DNA from: Martelella radicis
Lineage (GTDB): Bacteria > Pseudomonadota > Alphaproteobacteria > Rhizobiales > Rhizobiaceae
DNA: 64,000 bases
Assembly (NCBI RefSeq): GCF_014196625.1
Contig: NZ_JACIDZ010000009.1
Location: 62,001-126,000 of the forward strand
Direction: 5' to 3'
The notes under the pieces were generated by a model. That model was not told the DNA's origin and ran no database searches. It saw only the letters and a program-made list of their open reading frames with translations. Both the position numbers and the translations under genes were made by a program. Shown here piece after piece: positions 28,596 to 37,210 of this stretch. The stretch's first letter is position 1; the number at the start of each line of letters is the position of its first letter.

Positions 28596-30029
28596 ATGAC
28601 CAGCAAGATCGTTCCCGTCATCATGGCCGGCGGCAAGGGCACGCGGCTCTGGCCGCTTTCGCGCGCCACCGCGCCGAAGCAGTTCATCCGGTTCCTCGGG
28701 CCGAAGACGCTTTACCAGAAGACGCTGGAGCGGGTCTCCGACAGTGATCGCTACGAGGCGCCGATCATCCTGACGAACGAGGATTTCCGCTTTCTCGCAG
28801 CCGAGCAGGCGCGCGAGATCGACATGGAACTGACGGGCATCATCCTGGAGCCGATCGCGCGCAATACGGCGCCCGCCGTGGCCGCCGCCGCCGCGCTGGT
28901 GCGCGCCAATTTCGGCGAGGATGCGATCATGCAGGTGTTCGCCTCCGACCATGAGATCGAGGCCGGACCGGACTATTTCGCCTGCATCGACACGGCCTTT
29001 GCCGCCGCCAAATCCGGCAAGCTCGTGACCTTCGGCATCGAGCCGACGGAACCGGCCACCGGCTATGGCTATATCGAGGCCGGCGAGGAGCTGCCCTCGG
29101 GCGCGCGCAAGGTCGCCCGGTTCATCGAAAAGCCGGAACTGGCCAAGGCCGAGGAAATGCTGGCCGCAGGCAACTACACCTGGAACTCCGGCATCTTCAT
29201 GTTCCCGATCTCCGTTCTGGTGCGTGAACTTGAGGCCTATGCGCCGGAGGTGATGCAATATGCCGAGCAGGCCGTTCTGAAGGATGAAAGCGACCTCGAA
29301 CTCGACTTCATCCGGCTCGACAAGGACGCGTTTGAAAAATGCCCGGACATTTCCATCGACTATGCGGTGATGGAAAAGACCGATGCCGCCGCCGTGGTCC
29401 CTTCGGCCTTCTCCTGGTCCGATCTCGGCTCGTGGGATGCGGTCTGGAAGGATGGCGACCAGGACGCCGACGGCAACGTGATCGCCGCCGACGCGACGCT
29501 GGTCGACACGACGAATTCGCTGGTCATCTCGCGCGACCTGCATGTCGCCATGCAGGGCCTTGACGGCATGGCCGTGATCGCCTCGGAAGACGCCGTTTAT
29601 GTCGGCAAGCTTTCCGACAGCCAGAATGTCGGCAATATCGTAAAAATGCTTAAGGCGCAGAAGGAAACCAAGGCGCTTGCCGAGGAGCATCCGACTTCCT
29701 ATCGTCCGTGGGGCGGCTATACCTCGATCATCAAGGGTGAGCGTTTCCAGGCCAAGCGCATCTTCGTCAAGCCCGGCAAGAAGCTGTCCTTGCAGAAGCA
29801 CCACCACCGCGCCGAACACTGGATCGTGGTCAAGGGCACGGCCGAGGTGACGGTCGACGAGGATGTGAGGATGCTGACGGAAAACCAGTCGGTCTATATC
29901 CCGCTCGGCGCCGTGCACCGGCTTTCCAACCCCGGCAAGATCACGCTGGAACTGATCGAGGTCCAGACCGGTTCCTATCTCGGCGAGGACGACATCATCC
30001 GTATCGTCGACGATTTCGGTCGCGGCTGA
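28596..30029 (+). CDS. Mannose-1-phosphate guanylyltransferase / mannose-6-phosphate isomerase
   Basis: A 477-residue bifunctional type II enzyme (ManC/AlgA/XanB group). The N-terminal nucleotidyltransferase has MAGGKGTRLWPLSR and FIEKP; the C-terminal cupin isomerase domain begins at RPWGGYTSIIKGERFQAKRI and contains the metal-binding QKHHHRAEHW. The start at 28596 (MTSKIVPVIM) follows TTGGAG. With the upstream mutase it provides GDP-mannose for surface polysaccharide. A terminator follows. Confidence 0.93.
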   Translation: MTSKIVPVIMAGGKGTRLWPLSRATAPKQFIRFLGPKTLYQKTLERVSDSDRYEAPIILTNEDFRFLAAEQAREIDMELTGIILEPIARNTAPAVAAAAALVRANFGEDAIMQVFASDHEIEAGPDYFACIDTAFAAAKSGKLVTFGIEPTEPATGYGYIEAGEELPSGARKVARFIEKPELAKAEEMLAAGNYTWNSGIFMFPISVLVRELEAYAPEVMQYAEQAVLKDESDLELDFIRLDKDAFEKCPDISIDYAVMEKTDAAAVVPSAFSWSDLGSWDAVWKDGDQDADGNVIAADATLVDTTNSLVISRDLHVAMQGLDGMAVIASEDAVYVGKLSDSQNVGNIVKMLKAQKETKALAEEHPTSYRPWGGYTSIIKGERFQAKRIFVKPGKKLSLQKHHHRAEHWIVVKGTAEVTVDEDVRMLTENQSVYIPLGAVHRLSNPGKITLELIEVQTGSYLGEDDIIRIVDDFGRG

Positions 30030-30053
30030 TCCGTCCGGCAAAGAAGATACAGG

Positions 30054-30087
30054 GCCCGCTCCGGCTGATGTTGGGGCGGGCTTTCTT
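30054..30087 (+). terminator. Rho-independent terminator after the GDP-mannose genes
   Basis: GCCCGCTCC pairs with GGGGCGGGC (one T-G pair) over a 10-base loop, followed by TTTCTT. It ends the two-gene transcript 25 bp past the stop. Confidence 0.8.
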
Positions 30088-30163
30088 GCGTCAGAACGGA
30101 TGAATGTCGAGAAATCGTCCATGATAAAATCCATCCGCGCAAATATAAATGTCTAAGAAGGCA

Positions 30164-30229
30164 TGTGACGCAACGTTGTCGCGGGCGCTCTTGACCATGC
30201 CGCCCGACCCGCTATATCGTTGCGTCACA
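30164..30229 (+). promoter_or_regulatory. Promoter bracketed by a perfect 12-bp inverted repeat
   Basis: TGTGACGCAACG (30164-30175) and its exact complement CGTTGCGTCACA (30218-30229) flank a candidate sigma-70-type promoter, TTGACC (30191-30196) and TATATC (30213-30218) with a 16-bp spacer. The right half is itself a dyad (CGTTG-N5-CAACG). The layout suggests a repressor or activator site controlling the dgcN-dgcA-like genes 55 bp downstream. Confidence 0.6.
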
Positions 30230-30283
30230 ACGCCTCAAACCGGGCGCAACACTTCCCATTCAGCTTCGAAGGGCACGGGCAAG

Positions 30284-31285
30284 ATGATTGAAACCCCTTA
30301 TCTTCTATTTCTCGGCGATGCGCCCGATGCGCTGGCCGCCAAGGTCGCTCAGGGCATCAAGGACTGGCGGCCGGAATATGCCATAGGCCAGCTCCGTCTC
30401 GAGGGTTGCAAGGCTGACATGAAGCTGCCGGACCTCACCATTGCCGAGGCGGTGGAAAAGGGCGTGAAGACGCTGGTTATCGGCGTTGCCAATCGCGGCG
30501 GAGTGATCTCGCCGGCCTGGAAGGCGGTGCTGATCGAAGCGCTCGAAGCCGGCCTCGACCTAGCCTCCGGACTGCACAACCTGCTGCGCAACGAGCCAGA
30601 CCTTGCCGCAAAGGCGAAGGAACTTGGCCGCACGCTGCATGACGTCCGCATTCCCGCCGTGCAATATCCGATCGCAAACGGCAAGAAGCGCACCGGCAAG
30701 CGCATGCTCGCCGTCGGCACGGATTGCTCCGTCGGCAAGATGTACACCGCGCTCTGCGTTGAAAAGGCGATGCGGGAAAAGGGCCTGAAGGCCACATTCC
30801 GCGCCACCGGCCAGACCGGCATCCTGATCACCGGCGAAGGCGTGCCGCTCGATGCGGTGATCGCCGATTTCATGGCCGGATCGGTCGAATATCTGACGCC
30901 GGACAATGACGCCGACCACTGGGACCTGATCGAAGGGCAGGGCAGCCTGTTCCACGCGTCCTATTCCGGCGTTACCATGGCGCTCGTCCATGGCGGCCAG
31001 CCGGATGCGCTGGTGCTCTGCCATGAGCCCAACCGTCCGCATATGCGCGGCCTGCCCGACTACCAGCTGCCGAGCCTCGAGACGCTGCAGGACCTCGCCC
31101 TGCAGGTCGCCCGCATCGTCAATCCGGATTGCAAGGTTGTCGGCATTTCCGTCAACACTTCGGCCATGTCGGATGAGGAAGCGCTCGCCTATTGCCGTGA
31201 GACCGAGGCGCGCATGGGCCTGCCGACGGTCGACCCCTTCCGCCACGGGGCGGAGCGGCTCGCAGACGCGCTTGCCGCGCTATGA
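30284..31285 (+). CDS. DUF1611 protein, DgcN-like D-glutamate N-acetyltransferase
   Basis: A 333-residue DUF1611 protein. It has a P-loop-like segment AVGTDCSVGKMYTALCVEKAM (about residues 145-165) and the family stretch FRATGQTGILITGEGVPLDAVIADFMAG. Members paired with an enolase-superfamily epimerase have been described as DgcN, acetylating D-glutamate as the first step of its use. The start at 30284 is preceded by GGGCAAG; an upstream ATG would add 45 residues of non-family sequence. The gene overlaps the next by four bases (ATGA). The activity is inferred from family and pairing. Confidence 0.75.
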   Translation: MIETPYLLFLGDAPDALAAKVAQGIKDWRPEYAIGQLRLEGCKADMKLPDLTIAEAVEKGVKTLVIGVANRGGVISPAWKAVLIEALEAGLDLASGLHNLLRNEPDLAAKAKELGRTLHDVRIPAVQYPIANGKKRTGKRMLAVGTDCSVGKMYTALCVEKAMREKGLKATFRATGQTGILITGEGVPLDAVIADFMAGSVEYLTPDNDADHWDLIEGQGSLFHASYSGVTMALVHGGQPDALVLCHEPNRPHMRGLPDYQLPSLETLQDLALQVARIVNPDCKVVGISVNTSAMSDEEALAYCRETEARMGLPTVDPFRHGAERLADALAAL

Positions 31286-32268
31286 CCGGCATTACGGTCA
31301 CCGCGCGCGAAGACGTCTTTCCCGTCGCCGGCAGCTTCACCATCTCGCGCGGCTCGCGCACGGAAATCCGCGTCGTCACCGTCACGCTTTCGGATGGCGA
31401 ACATAGCGGGCGCGGCGAATCCGTGCCCTATGCCCGCTATGGCGAAACGGTCGATGGCGTGATCGCCGATATTCTGGCGCTTGAGGGCGAGATTGCCGGC
31501 GGGCTCGACAGGATCGCGCTGCAGCAGCGGATGAAGCCCGGCGCGGCGCGCAACGCGCTCGACTGCGCCTTCTGGGATCTCGAGGCCAAGCGCGCCGGCA
31601 AGCCGGTCTGGCAGCTTGCAGGGCTTTCAAAGCCCGGACCGCTCGTCACCGCCTACACGATCTCGCTCGGAACGCCGGAGACGATGCAGGCGCAGGCGGC
31701 CAGGAACGCCCATCGTCCTCTGCTCAAGGTCAAGCTCGGAACGGATGACGACCGCGGCCGCATCGAGGCGGTGCGCGCCGGCGCGCCGGACGCAACGATC
31801 ATCGTCGATGCCAATGAAGGCTGGACGGTGGAGGCCTATCAGAAGCTTGCGCCCGAGCTTGTACGCCTCGGCGTGGCGCTGGTGGAACAGCCGCTGCCGG
31901 CTGGCGATGACGCGGCCCTCGCCGAGATCGACCGTCCGCTGCCGGTCTGCGCCGATGAAAGCTGCCATGCGCGCCCCTCGCTTGAAAGCCTCAAGGGCAA
32001 GTATGACGCCATCAACATCAAGATCGACAAGACCGGCGGGCTGACGGAGGCGCTCCTGTTGAAGAAGGAAGCGATGGCGGCCGGCTTTCAGATCATGACC
32101 GGCTGCATGCTCGGCACCTCGCTCGCCATGGCGCCCGCCATGCTGGTCGCGGAAGGCGCCCCCTTCGTCGATCTCGACGGCCCGCTTCTTCTGGCAAAGG
32201 ACCGCGACAATGCGATCGCCTTCGAAGGCTCGGTCATGCACCCGGCCGATCCGGCGCTGTGGGGGTAG
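31282..32268 (+). CDS. Enolase-superfamily epimerase, DgcA-like or dipeptide epimerase
   Basis: A 328-residue muconate lactonizing enzyme-like protein. Catalytic residues are visible in order: KxK in LLKVKLG, metal ligands in IIVDANEGW, VEQPLP and CADES, and the second-face lysine in NIKIDKTGG. These fit L-Ala-D/L-Glu epimerases and the related N-acetyl-D-glutamate racemase DgcA. Coupling to the DUF1611 gene points to the latter, with murein-peptide epimerase as the alternative. It is convergent with the COG0523 gene (9 bp). Confidence 0.8.
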   Translation: MTGITVTAREDVFPVAGSFTISRGSRTEIRVVTVTLSDGEHSGRGESVPYARYGETVDGVIADILALEGEIAGGLDRIALQQRMKPGAARNALDCAFWDLEAKRAGKPVWQLAGLSKPGPLVTAYTISLGTPETMQAQAARNAHRPLLKVKLGTDDDRGRIEAVRAGAPDATIIVDANEGWTVEAYQKLAPELVRLGVALVEQPLPAGDDAALAEIDRPLPVCADESCHARPSLESLKGKYDAINIKIDKTGGLTEALLLKKEAMAAGFQIMTGCMLGTSLAMAPAMLVAEGAPFVDLDGPLLLAKDRDNAIAFEGSVMHPADPALWG

Positions 32269-32277
32269 GCCCCTGCC

Positions 32278-33489
32278 TCAACTTCGCGTCCAGGAGGGAA
32301 ACGGATCGGTGAGGCCTTCGAAATCGCGGTCGTTGAAGACAGGGCCCGCTTCGATCAGGCAATCGTCAAGCGCCTTTCGGATCGCCGCCTGGTCCATCCC
32401 CGCGCCGATGAAGACGATTTCCTGACGCCGGTCGCCATAGGTTTCGTCCCAGCAATCATCGATCATCTGCCGTAGCTCCGGCGCATTCGGCCAGCGGTTT
32501 CTCGGCACGGCGGCCCACCAGCGCCCCAGCGGGCCAGAGCGCACGATCGCGCCGGCAAGCGAGAATTCGCCGGCGAAATCCGGCCGCGTCGCCAGCCAGA
32601 AATGACCCTTGGCGCGGATCAGACCAGGGTAGTTCATCCGCGTGAAAGCATCGAATTTCAGTGGATCGAATGGCGCGCGCGCCCGGTAGACGAAGCTCGA
32701 AATGCCGTATTCCTCGGTCTCCGGCACATGGTCGGCAAAGCCGTAGAGTTCCTTGGCCCAGAGCGGATGCTGGCTCGCCTTGTCCTCGCTGAAAAGGCCG
32801 GTATCGAGCAACGCGTCAAGATCGACACGGCTGAAATCGGTTTCGATGATCTTCGCGTCGGCATTGAGTGCGCGGACGACCTTGACGACGTTTTCACGCT
32901 CCTCGGGCGTCACGTCGGAAACCTTGTTGACGACGACGACATCGGCGAATTCGATCTGCTCGACATGAAGATCGACCAGCGTGCGTTCATCGCCATTGCC
33001 CGCCACCTCGCCGCGATCCTTCAGGAATTCATGGCCGCCATACTCCCTGAGCAGGTTCACCGCATCGACGACCGTCACCATGGTATCGAGCCGGGCGAGG
33101 TCGGAAAGGCTCTCGCCGCGCTCGTCGCGCCATGAAAAGGTCGCAGCCACCGGCAGCGGTTCGGCGATGCCGGTTCCTTCGATGAGGAGATAGTCGAAGC
33201 GTCTTTCCTCAGAAAGCCGGCGCACTTCCGTCAGAAGATCGTCTCGCAACGTGCAGCAGATGCACCCATTCGTCATCTCGACCATGGTTTCCTCGGTCCG
33301 CGACAGATCGGCGCCACCCTCGCGCACGAGATCGGCGTCGATGTTCACCTCGCTCATGTCGTTGACGATCACCGCGACCCGCCGTCCTTCGCGATTGTTG
33401 AGAATATGGTTGAGAAGAGTCGTCTTGCCGGCGCCGAGAAAGCCCGAAAGCACGGTGACGGGAAGACGGGTGTCATTGGTTTGGAGCAT
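32278..33489 (-). CDS. COG0523 G3E GTPase, probable zinc metallochaperone
   Basis: A 403-residue CobW-family GTPase: Walker [10 protein letters not shown], the metal-binding CxCC motif in [13 protein letters not shown], Walker B-like [11 protein letters not shown] and the guanine-specificity NKVSD. The C-terminal CobW_C domain is present ([17 protein letters not shown]). Members with this length and the CICC motif (ZigA/ZagA-like) deliver zinc under starvation. A Zur-like box about 60 bp upstream supports that role over cobalamin synthesis. Confidence 0.88.
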   Translation of the reverse strand: MLQTNDTRLPVTVLSGFLGAGKTTLLNHILNNREGRRVAVIVNDMSEVNIDADLVREGGADLSRTEETMVEMTNGCICCTLRDDLLTEVRRLSEERRFDYLLIEGTGIAEPLPVAATFSWRDERGESLSDLARLDTMVTVVDAVNLLREYGGHEFLKDRGEVAGNGDERTLVDLHVEQIEFADVVVVNKVSDVTPEERENVVKVVRALNADAKIIETDFSRVDLDALLDTGLFSEDKASQHPLWAKELYGFADHVPETEEYGISSFVYRARAPFDPLKFDAFTRMNYPGLIRAKGHFWLATRPDFAGEFSLAGAIVRSGPLGRWWAAVPRNRWPNAPELRQMIDDCWDETYGDRRQEIVFIGAGMDQAAIRKALDDCLIEAGPVFNDRDFEGLTDPFPSWTRS

Positions 33490-33550
33490 GGGTCAAAGTC
33501 CTTGCGGTGCGCGAGAATGCCAATCGGACAGTCGTCGTTCGGCTGATAAA

Positions 33551-33565
33551 TGTTATAACGTAACG
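33551..33565 (-). promoter_or_regulatory. Zur-like box upstream of the COG0523 gene
   Basis: TGTTATAACGTAACG matches 12 of the 14 arm positions of the palindrome TGTTATA-N-TATAACA, the core of proteobacterial Zur sites. Its position 62 bp upstream of the start is suitable for repression by Zur with zinc. Confidence 0.6.
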
Positions 33566-33698
33566 TAGTAACCAAAAGCCTGACTGGCGTCAACTCGTGG
33601 CGGCAGGACAGAATGAGACAGACCTTCCAGGTGTGGTTCGGACCTCGTTGTGGATCCTTCGGTCGAATCCGAGGCGTTACCGCATAGCCCCCAAATCT

Positions 33699-33834
33699 TC
33701 TCGCCCCGGAGGGGAGAGATGTCGCGACAGCGACAGTGAGGGGGGAGTCTATCCACTCGGACGCTCTCACGTTTGGCAATGCCGCATCATCCTCACTGCC
33801 CCTGTCGCGGCATCCCTCCCGCAGGCGGGAGAGA
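33699..33834 (+). repeat. Palindromic repeat, copy 2 (diverged)
   Basis: About 136 bp, related to the elements at 12117 and 38696: GGAGAGATGTCGCGACAGCGACAG at the left and its imperfect complement at the right (CTGTCGCGGCATCCCTCCC). It is less perfect than the other two and lies in the 495-bp gap between the COG0523 start and gntR stop, where otherwise only the Zur-like box was recognised. Confidence 0.75.
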
Positions 33835-33984
33835 GTATTGGGAACAAGCCGCGAGGCCATATACGGTCGCCCTGCGGTCGAGAGTGGGGATGCTGCAGAA
33901 TAAGGGCGAGGATTTTTCAGCGAGCCATGGCAGGCGATTCCCGCTAAACGCGGACAGGCGGCGGAGGCGTTCGGTCGCGCCGGC

Positions 33985-34653
33985 TCATCGCATCCGCTGA
34001 AAACTCATCGAGATATGGGCGCGGCGCATGTGGCCGACGGCGTCGCGGTTGCCGCTTTCGAGCGCGGTCAGGATATCGGCGGTTTCGCGGCAGTAGATCT
34101 CGGCCTCGTTTTCAAGGTCGATATCGGAGGCGGTGATCGCCTGCAGCCAGATGCGGGCAGTGCGGAAATAGAGCCGTTCGCTTGCTTCCCTCAGCGCCAT
34201 ATTCTCCGTCAGCTCAAGCAATTGCAGCAGCATGTCGCGGTCGAGCACGGCAAAGTCACGGGGTGACGGATTGCGCCGCAGCGCCTCGGCGCGGGCATGC
34301 ATCACCCTGAAGGCGTCGATCAGGTCCAGCGTCAGCTCCGCCGGATCAAGGCTCGTCGTCAGCACGATCAGTTCCATGCGCAGGCGGTAGACCTGTGCCA
34401 GTTCATCGAGGTCGACATCGGTGACGATGGTGCCGACGCCGTGGACCGACTGCAGCAGGCCTTCATCTTCGAGCCGCGCCAGTACGCGCCGGAGCGGCGT
34501 GCGCGACATGCCGAATTCTTCCGCCAGCGCCGTCTCAGACAGCTTCTCGCCGGGCGGATAGTCGAGCATGCAGATGCGCTCGCGGATGATGTCGTGGATC
34601 TGCTCCAGCCGGTCGCGACCGGTCGGCGCCTCGATGACGTCCTCCTCGCTCAT
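33985..34653 (-). CDS. GntR-family regulator with FCD domain
   Basis: A 222-residue FadR-subfamily regulator: N-terminal winged helix-turn-helix (YPPGEKLSETALAEEFGMSRTPLRRVLARLEDEGLL) and a C-terminal helical FCD ligand domain with the RMELIVL and H/D metal-type positions. The start (34653) overlaps the deacetylase stop by four bases, so it is the last gene of the operon. Two TTGTRYACAA palindromes in the divergent promoter region, the typical FCD-GntR site, are its probable targets. Confidence 0.9.
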   Translation of the reverse strand: MSEEDVIEAPTGRDRLEQIHDIIRERICMLDYPPGEKLSETALAEEFGMSRTPLRRVLARLEDEGLLQSVHGVGTIVTDVDLDELAQVYRLRMELIVLTTSLDPAELTLDLIDAFRVMHARAEALRRNPSPRDFAVLDRDMLLQLLELTENMALREASERLYFRTARIWLQAITASDIDLENEAEIYCRETADILTALESGNRDAVGHMRRAHISMSFQRMR

Positions 34654-35807
34654 GCCCAGCGCTCCGCGAGGCGGTCGAGCATGGCAAGGCATTGCGAAAG
34701 CTGCTCGGCGCTGATGAACTCATCCGGCTTGTGCGCCTGATCGATCGAGCCCGGCCCGCAGACCACGACGTCCATGCCGATCTCCTGAAAGAAGCCGGCT
34801 TCCGTGCCGAAGGGCACGACGTCCGCCCGGTTCTCGCCGGTGAGCGCAAAGGCGAGATCGCGGGCGCTGTTGGCGTCTTTGGGAAAGAGCGCGGCCGCCT
34901 CGCCGATTACCTCCGTCTCTATTCCCGCTTCCGGCGTGTGGCGGCGCATCTCGGGCAGGAGTTTCGTGCGGCAGTATTCGGCGATCTCCTGCTTCACATA
35001 GCCAAGGTCCTCGGCCACCACCGGTCGCGTTTCCCATTTCAGCACCGCGCGCGGGGCAATCACGTTGTGCGACATGCCGCCCTCCAGCCCGCCGACATTG
35101 AGCGTGGCATAGGGCGGTTCGTAGCGCGAGCCGACGGGCGCGCGGGCGATCAGCCCGTCGCGCAGTTCCAGCAGGCGGGAGATGTAGCGCGCGGCATATT
35201 CCACGGCGTTGACCCCGGCATCCGGCGCGGAGGAGTGGCCGGAGCGGCCTGTAAAGGTCACGGTATATTCGCAGCACCCCTTGTGGCCCTCGATCACTCG
35301 CATCAGCGTCGGCTCGCCGACGATGGCAAGACCCGGGCGGATGTCGCGGTCCTTCAGATGTTCGACCAGGTTTTTCGCGCCGATGCAGCCGACCTCCTCG
35401 TCATGGGTGAAGGCGAAGTGGATCGGGCGCTTTTCCGCGACCGCCGCAAGCTGTTCGCGCCGGGCAAGGCAGCAGGCGATGAAGCCTTTCATGTCGCAGG
35501 TGCCGCGCCCGTAGAACCGACCGTCGCGTTCGGCCAGTTCAAACGGGTCGCTCATCCACATATGTTCATCGACCGGCACGACATCGGTGTGACCGGAGAG
35601 CATCAGGCCGCCTGCAACGTCCGGCCCGAGCGAGGCGAAGAGATTGGCCTTGGTGCCCGTCTCGTCGGTGAAGATCTCCACCCGCGCGCCGACATCGGCC
35701 AACCTGTCGGCGATATAGGCGATCACCGGCAGGTTGCTTGTCGACGAGACCGAGGGGAAGGCGATGAGATCGGCCAGAATGTCGCGGCAGGCGGCAAGTT
35801 CGGACAT
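34650..35807 (-). CDS. M20 metallopeptidase: ArgE-like / DoeB2-like deacetylase
   Basis: A 385-residue M20 deacetylase. Zinc ligands and catalytic residues are visible: LSGHTDVVPVD (H, D), YGRGTCDMKGF (bridging D), HDEEVGCIGA (E, E) and the dimer-domain GRSGHSSAPDAGVNA. By sequence it reads as acetylornithine deacetylase. Its position 8 bp after an ectoine-hydrolase-like gene suggests instead N-acetyl-2,4-diaminobutyrate deacetylation (DoeB2). The choice between them rests on context. Confidence 0.8.
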   Translation of the reverse strand: MSELAACRDILADLIAFPSVSSTSNLPVIAYIADRLADVGARVEIFTDETGTKANLFASLGPDVAGGLMLSGHTDVVPVDEHMWMSDPFELAERDGRFYGRGTCDMKGFIACCLARREQLAAVAEKRPIHFAFTHDEEVGCIGAKNLVEHLKDRDIRPGLAIVGEPTLMRVIEGHKGCCEYTVTFTGRSGHSSAPDAGVNAVEYAARYISRLLELRDGLIARAPVGSRYEPPYATLNVGGLEGGMSHNVIAPRAVLKWETRPVVAEDLGYVKQEIAEYCRTKLLPEMRRHTPEAGIETEVIGEAAALFPKDANSARDLAFALTGENRADVVPFGTEAGFFQEIGMDVVVCGPGSIDQAHKPDEFISAEQLSQCLAMLDRLAERWA

Positions 35808-35815
35808 TTGGACCC

Positions 35816-36994
35816 TCAGCCTTTCACGAACAGCTTGCGTTCGATATTGCAGAGCGCCTCAGCCGGGCCGTTCTCCTTGATCAGGATGGTCTCGGTGATT
35901 TCCAGCCCCCAGTCGTCCATCCACAGGCCGGGCATGAAATGCAGCGTCATGCCCGGCTTCAGAAGCGTGTCGTCGCTGGTGCGGATGGAGACCGTGTGCT
36001 CGCCCCAGTCCGGCGGATAGGCAAGGCCGGTGGCATAGCCGCAGCGGTTCGGCCGCTCGATGCCGACCTTCCAGAGTTCCCGTTCCATGGCGGCGGCGAT
36101 ATCGCCGGCGCGGTTTCCGGCCTTCGCTGCCTCGATGCCGGCGTTGAGCCCGGCAACGGCGGCATCGGCGGCCCGCTTCATGTGGTCCGGCGGCGTGCCG
36201 AAGAAGACGGTGCGCGACAGCGGCGCATGGTAACGGCGATAGCAGCCAGCCTGCTCGATGAAGGTTGCCTCGCCCATGCGGAATTCATCGCTGTTCCAGG
36301 TAAGGTGCGGGGCCGATGCATCGGCGCCCGATGGCAGGAGCGGCATGATGGCGGGGTAGTCGCCCCAGGCGTCATCAACGCCGTCGATCGCCGCCTTCAT
36401 CAGTTCGCCGACGAAACGGTTCTTCTTCATGCCCGGCTCGGCGATCTCCATCGCATGCGACATCACCTTGTCGGAAATCTTCGCCGCCTTGCGCATGAAG
36501 GCGATCTCCTCGTCCGACTTGACCACGCGCTGCCAGTCGACAAGGCCGGAAGCGTCAATGATCGTCGCGTCGGGGAGACCGGCGACGAGCGCCTTGTGAC
36601 CGGCCGCGGAATAGTAATAGGCGGTCATCTCCACGCCGATGCGGTTTCCGCCATGGCCGAGTTCCCGGATCTTGTCGGCAAGGTCATCCATCGGGTGGCA
36701 GTCGGCGGCCTGCACATAACGATCGGCGTAGTAGATGATGTGGTCCTCATCGATATAGGAGGTGCGGCGCGCGCCGTTGGCATCCATCAGCCTGCCCCAC
36801 CAGAACGGCATGCCTGTGGGGGTCACAAGAACGGCCTGGTCGACATAAAAGGACCAGCCGTCATAGCCGGTCAGCCAGTTCATGCCGGCAGGGGCTGTGA
36901 CGACCAGCACATCGAGCCCCGCGGCGTCCATGGCCTTGCGGGTCAGCGCCAGGCGGCGGTCATATTCGGATCTGGAAAAAGGCAGCGCTGGCAT
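35816..36994 (-). CDS. doeA: M24-fold ectoine hydrolase-like protein (DoeA/EutD)
   Basis: A 392-residue creatinase/aminopeptidase P-fold enzyme. MNWLTGYDGWSFYVDQAV (residues 38-55) and IGVEMTAYYYSAAGHKAL are typical of ectoine hydrolases, which open the ectoine ring to N-acetyl-diaminobutyrate. The canonical M24 metal ligands are largely missing: the usual D..D pair is replaced by E247 and an APLSRT stretch, and the GMxxxxEPG segment reads GMTLHFMPG. This agrees with the metal-independent EutD mechanism. It heads the doeA-deacetylase-gntR operon. Substrate is inferred. Confidence 0.8.
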   Translation of the reverse strand: MPALPFSRSEYDRRLALTRKAMDAAGLDVLVVTAPAGMNWLTGYDGWSFYVDQAVLVTPTGMPFWWGRLMDANGARRTSYIDEDHIIYYADRYVQAADCHPMDDLADKIRELGHGGNRIGVEMTAYYYSAAGHKALVAGLPDATIIDASGLVDWQRVVKSDEEIAFMRKAAKISDKVMSHAMEIAEPGMKKNRFVGELMKAAIDGVDDAWGDYPAIMPLLPSGADASAPHLTWNSDEFRMGEATFIEQAGCYRRYHAPLSRTVFFGTPPDHMKRAADAAVAGLNAGIEAAKAGNRAGDIAAAMERELWKVGIERPNRCGYATGLAYPPDWGEHTVSIRTSDDTLLKPGMTLHFMPGLWMDDWGLEITETILIKENGPAEALCNIERKLFVKG

Positions 36995-37010
36995 GGTTCC
37001 CTCATATTAT

Positions 37011-37020
37011 TTGTGCACAA
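37011..37020. promoter_or_regulatory. GntR-type operator A
   Basis: TTGTGCACAA is a perfect 10-bp palindrome 16 bp upstream of the doeA-like start, overlapping its ribosome-site region. It matches the FCD-GntR pattern TTGTRYACAA shared with operator B. Confidence 0.6.
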
Positions 37021-37110
37021 CAGACGCAGGAGATCGGAAATAAGCGTAAAAAGAAACGAAAATCGACAAATTTAAACCCGCTTCCGGGTTGACTTTCATG
37101 CCTTGTCGCC

Positions 37111-37126
37111 GTGTTGTATACAACAC
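37111..37126. promoter_or_regulatory. GntR-type operator B
   Basis: GTGTTGTATACAACAC is a perfect 16-bp palindrome with core TTGTATACAA, lying 85 bp upstream of the aminotransferase gene. A possible -35 (TTGACT, 37089-37094) is just left of it, so a bound repressor would cover the -10 region. Its centre is 103 bp from operator A. Confidence 0.7.
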
Positions 37127-37210
37127 GTTTTCCGTGTCCGGTGCAATAGGTTTCAAACGTCAAAAACACCCGGACGATGCAGTTCTTCAAACACCCGCAC
37201 CGCGAGGATA

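Noticed and set aside
27282-30134. A 950-codon open frame on the minus strand
   Set aside because: It is antisense to the phosphohexomutase and GDP-mannose genes, which have full catalytic motifs; the antisense protein is a low-complexity G+C shadow.
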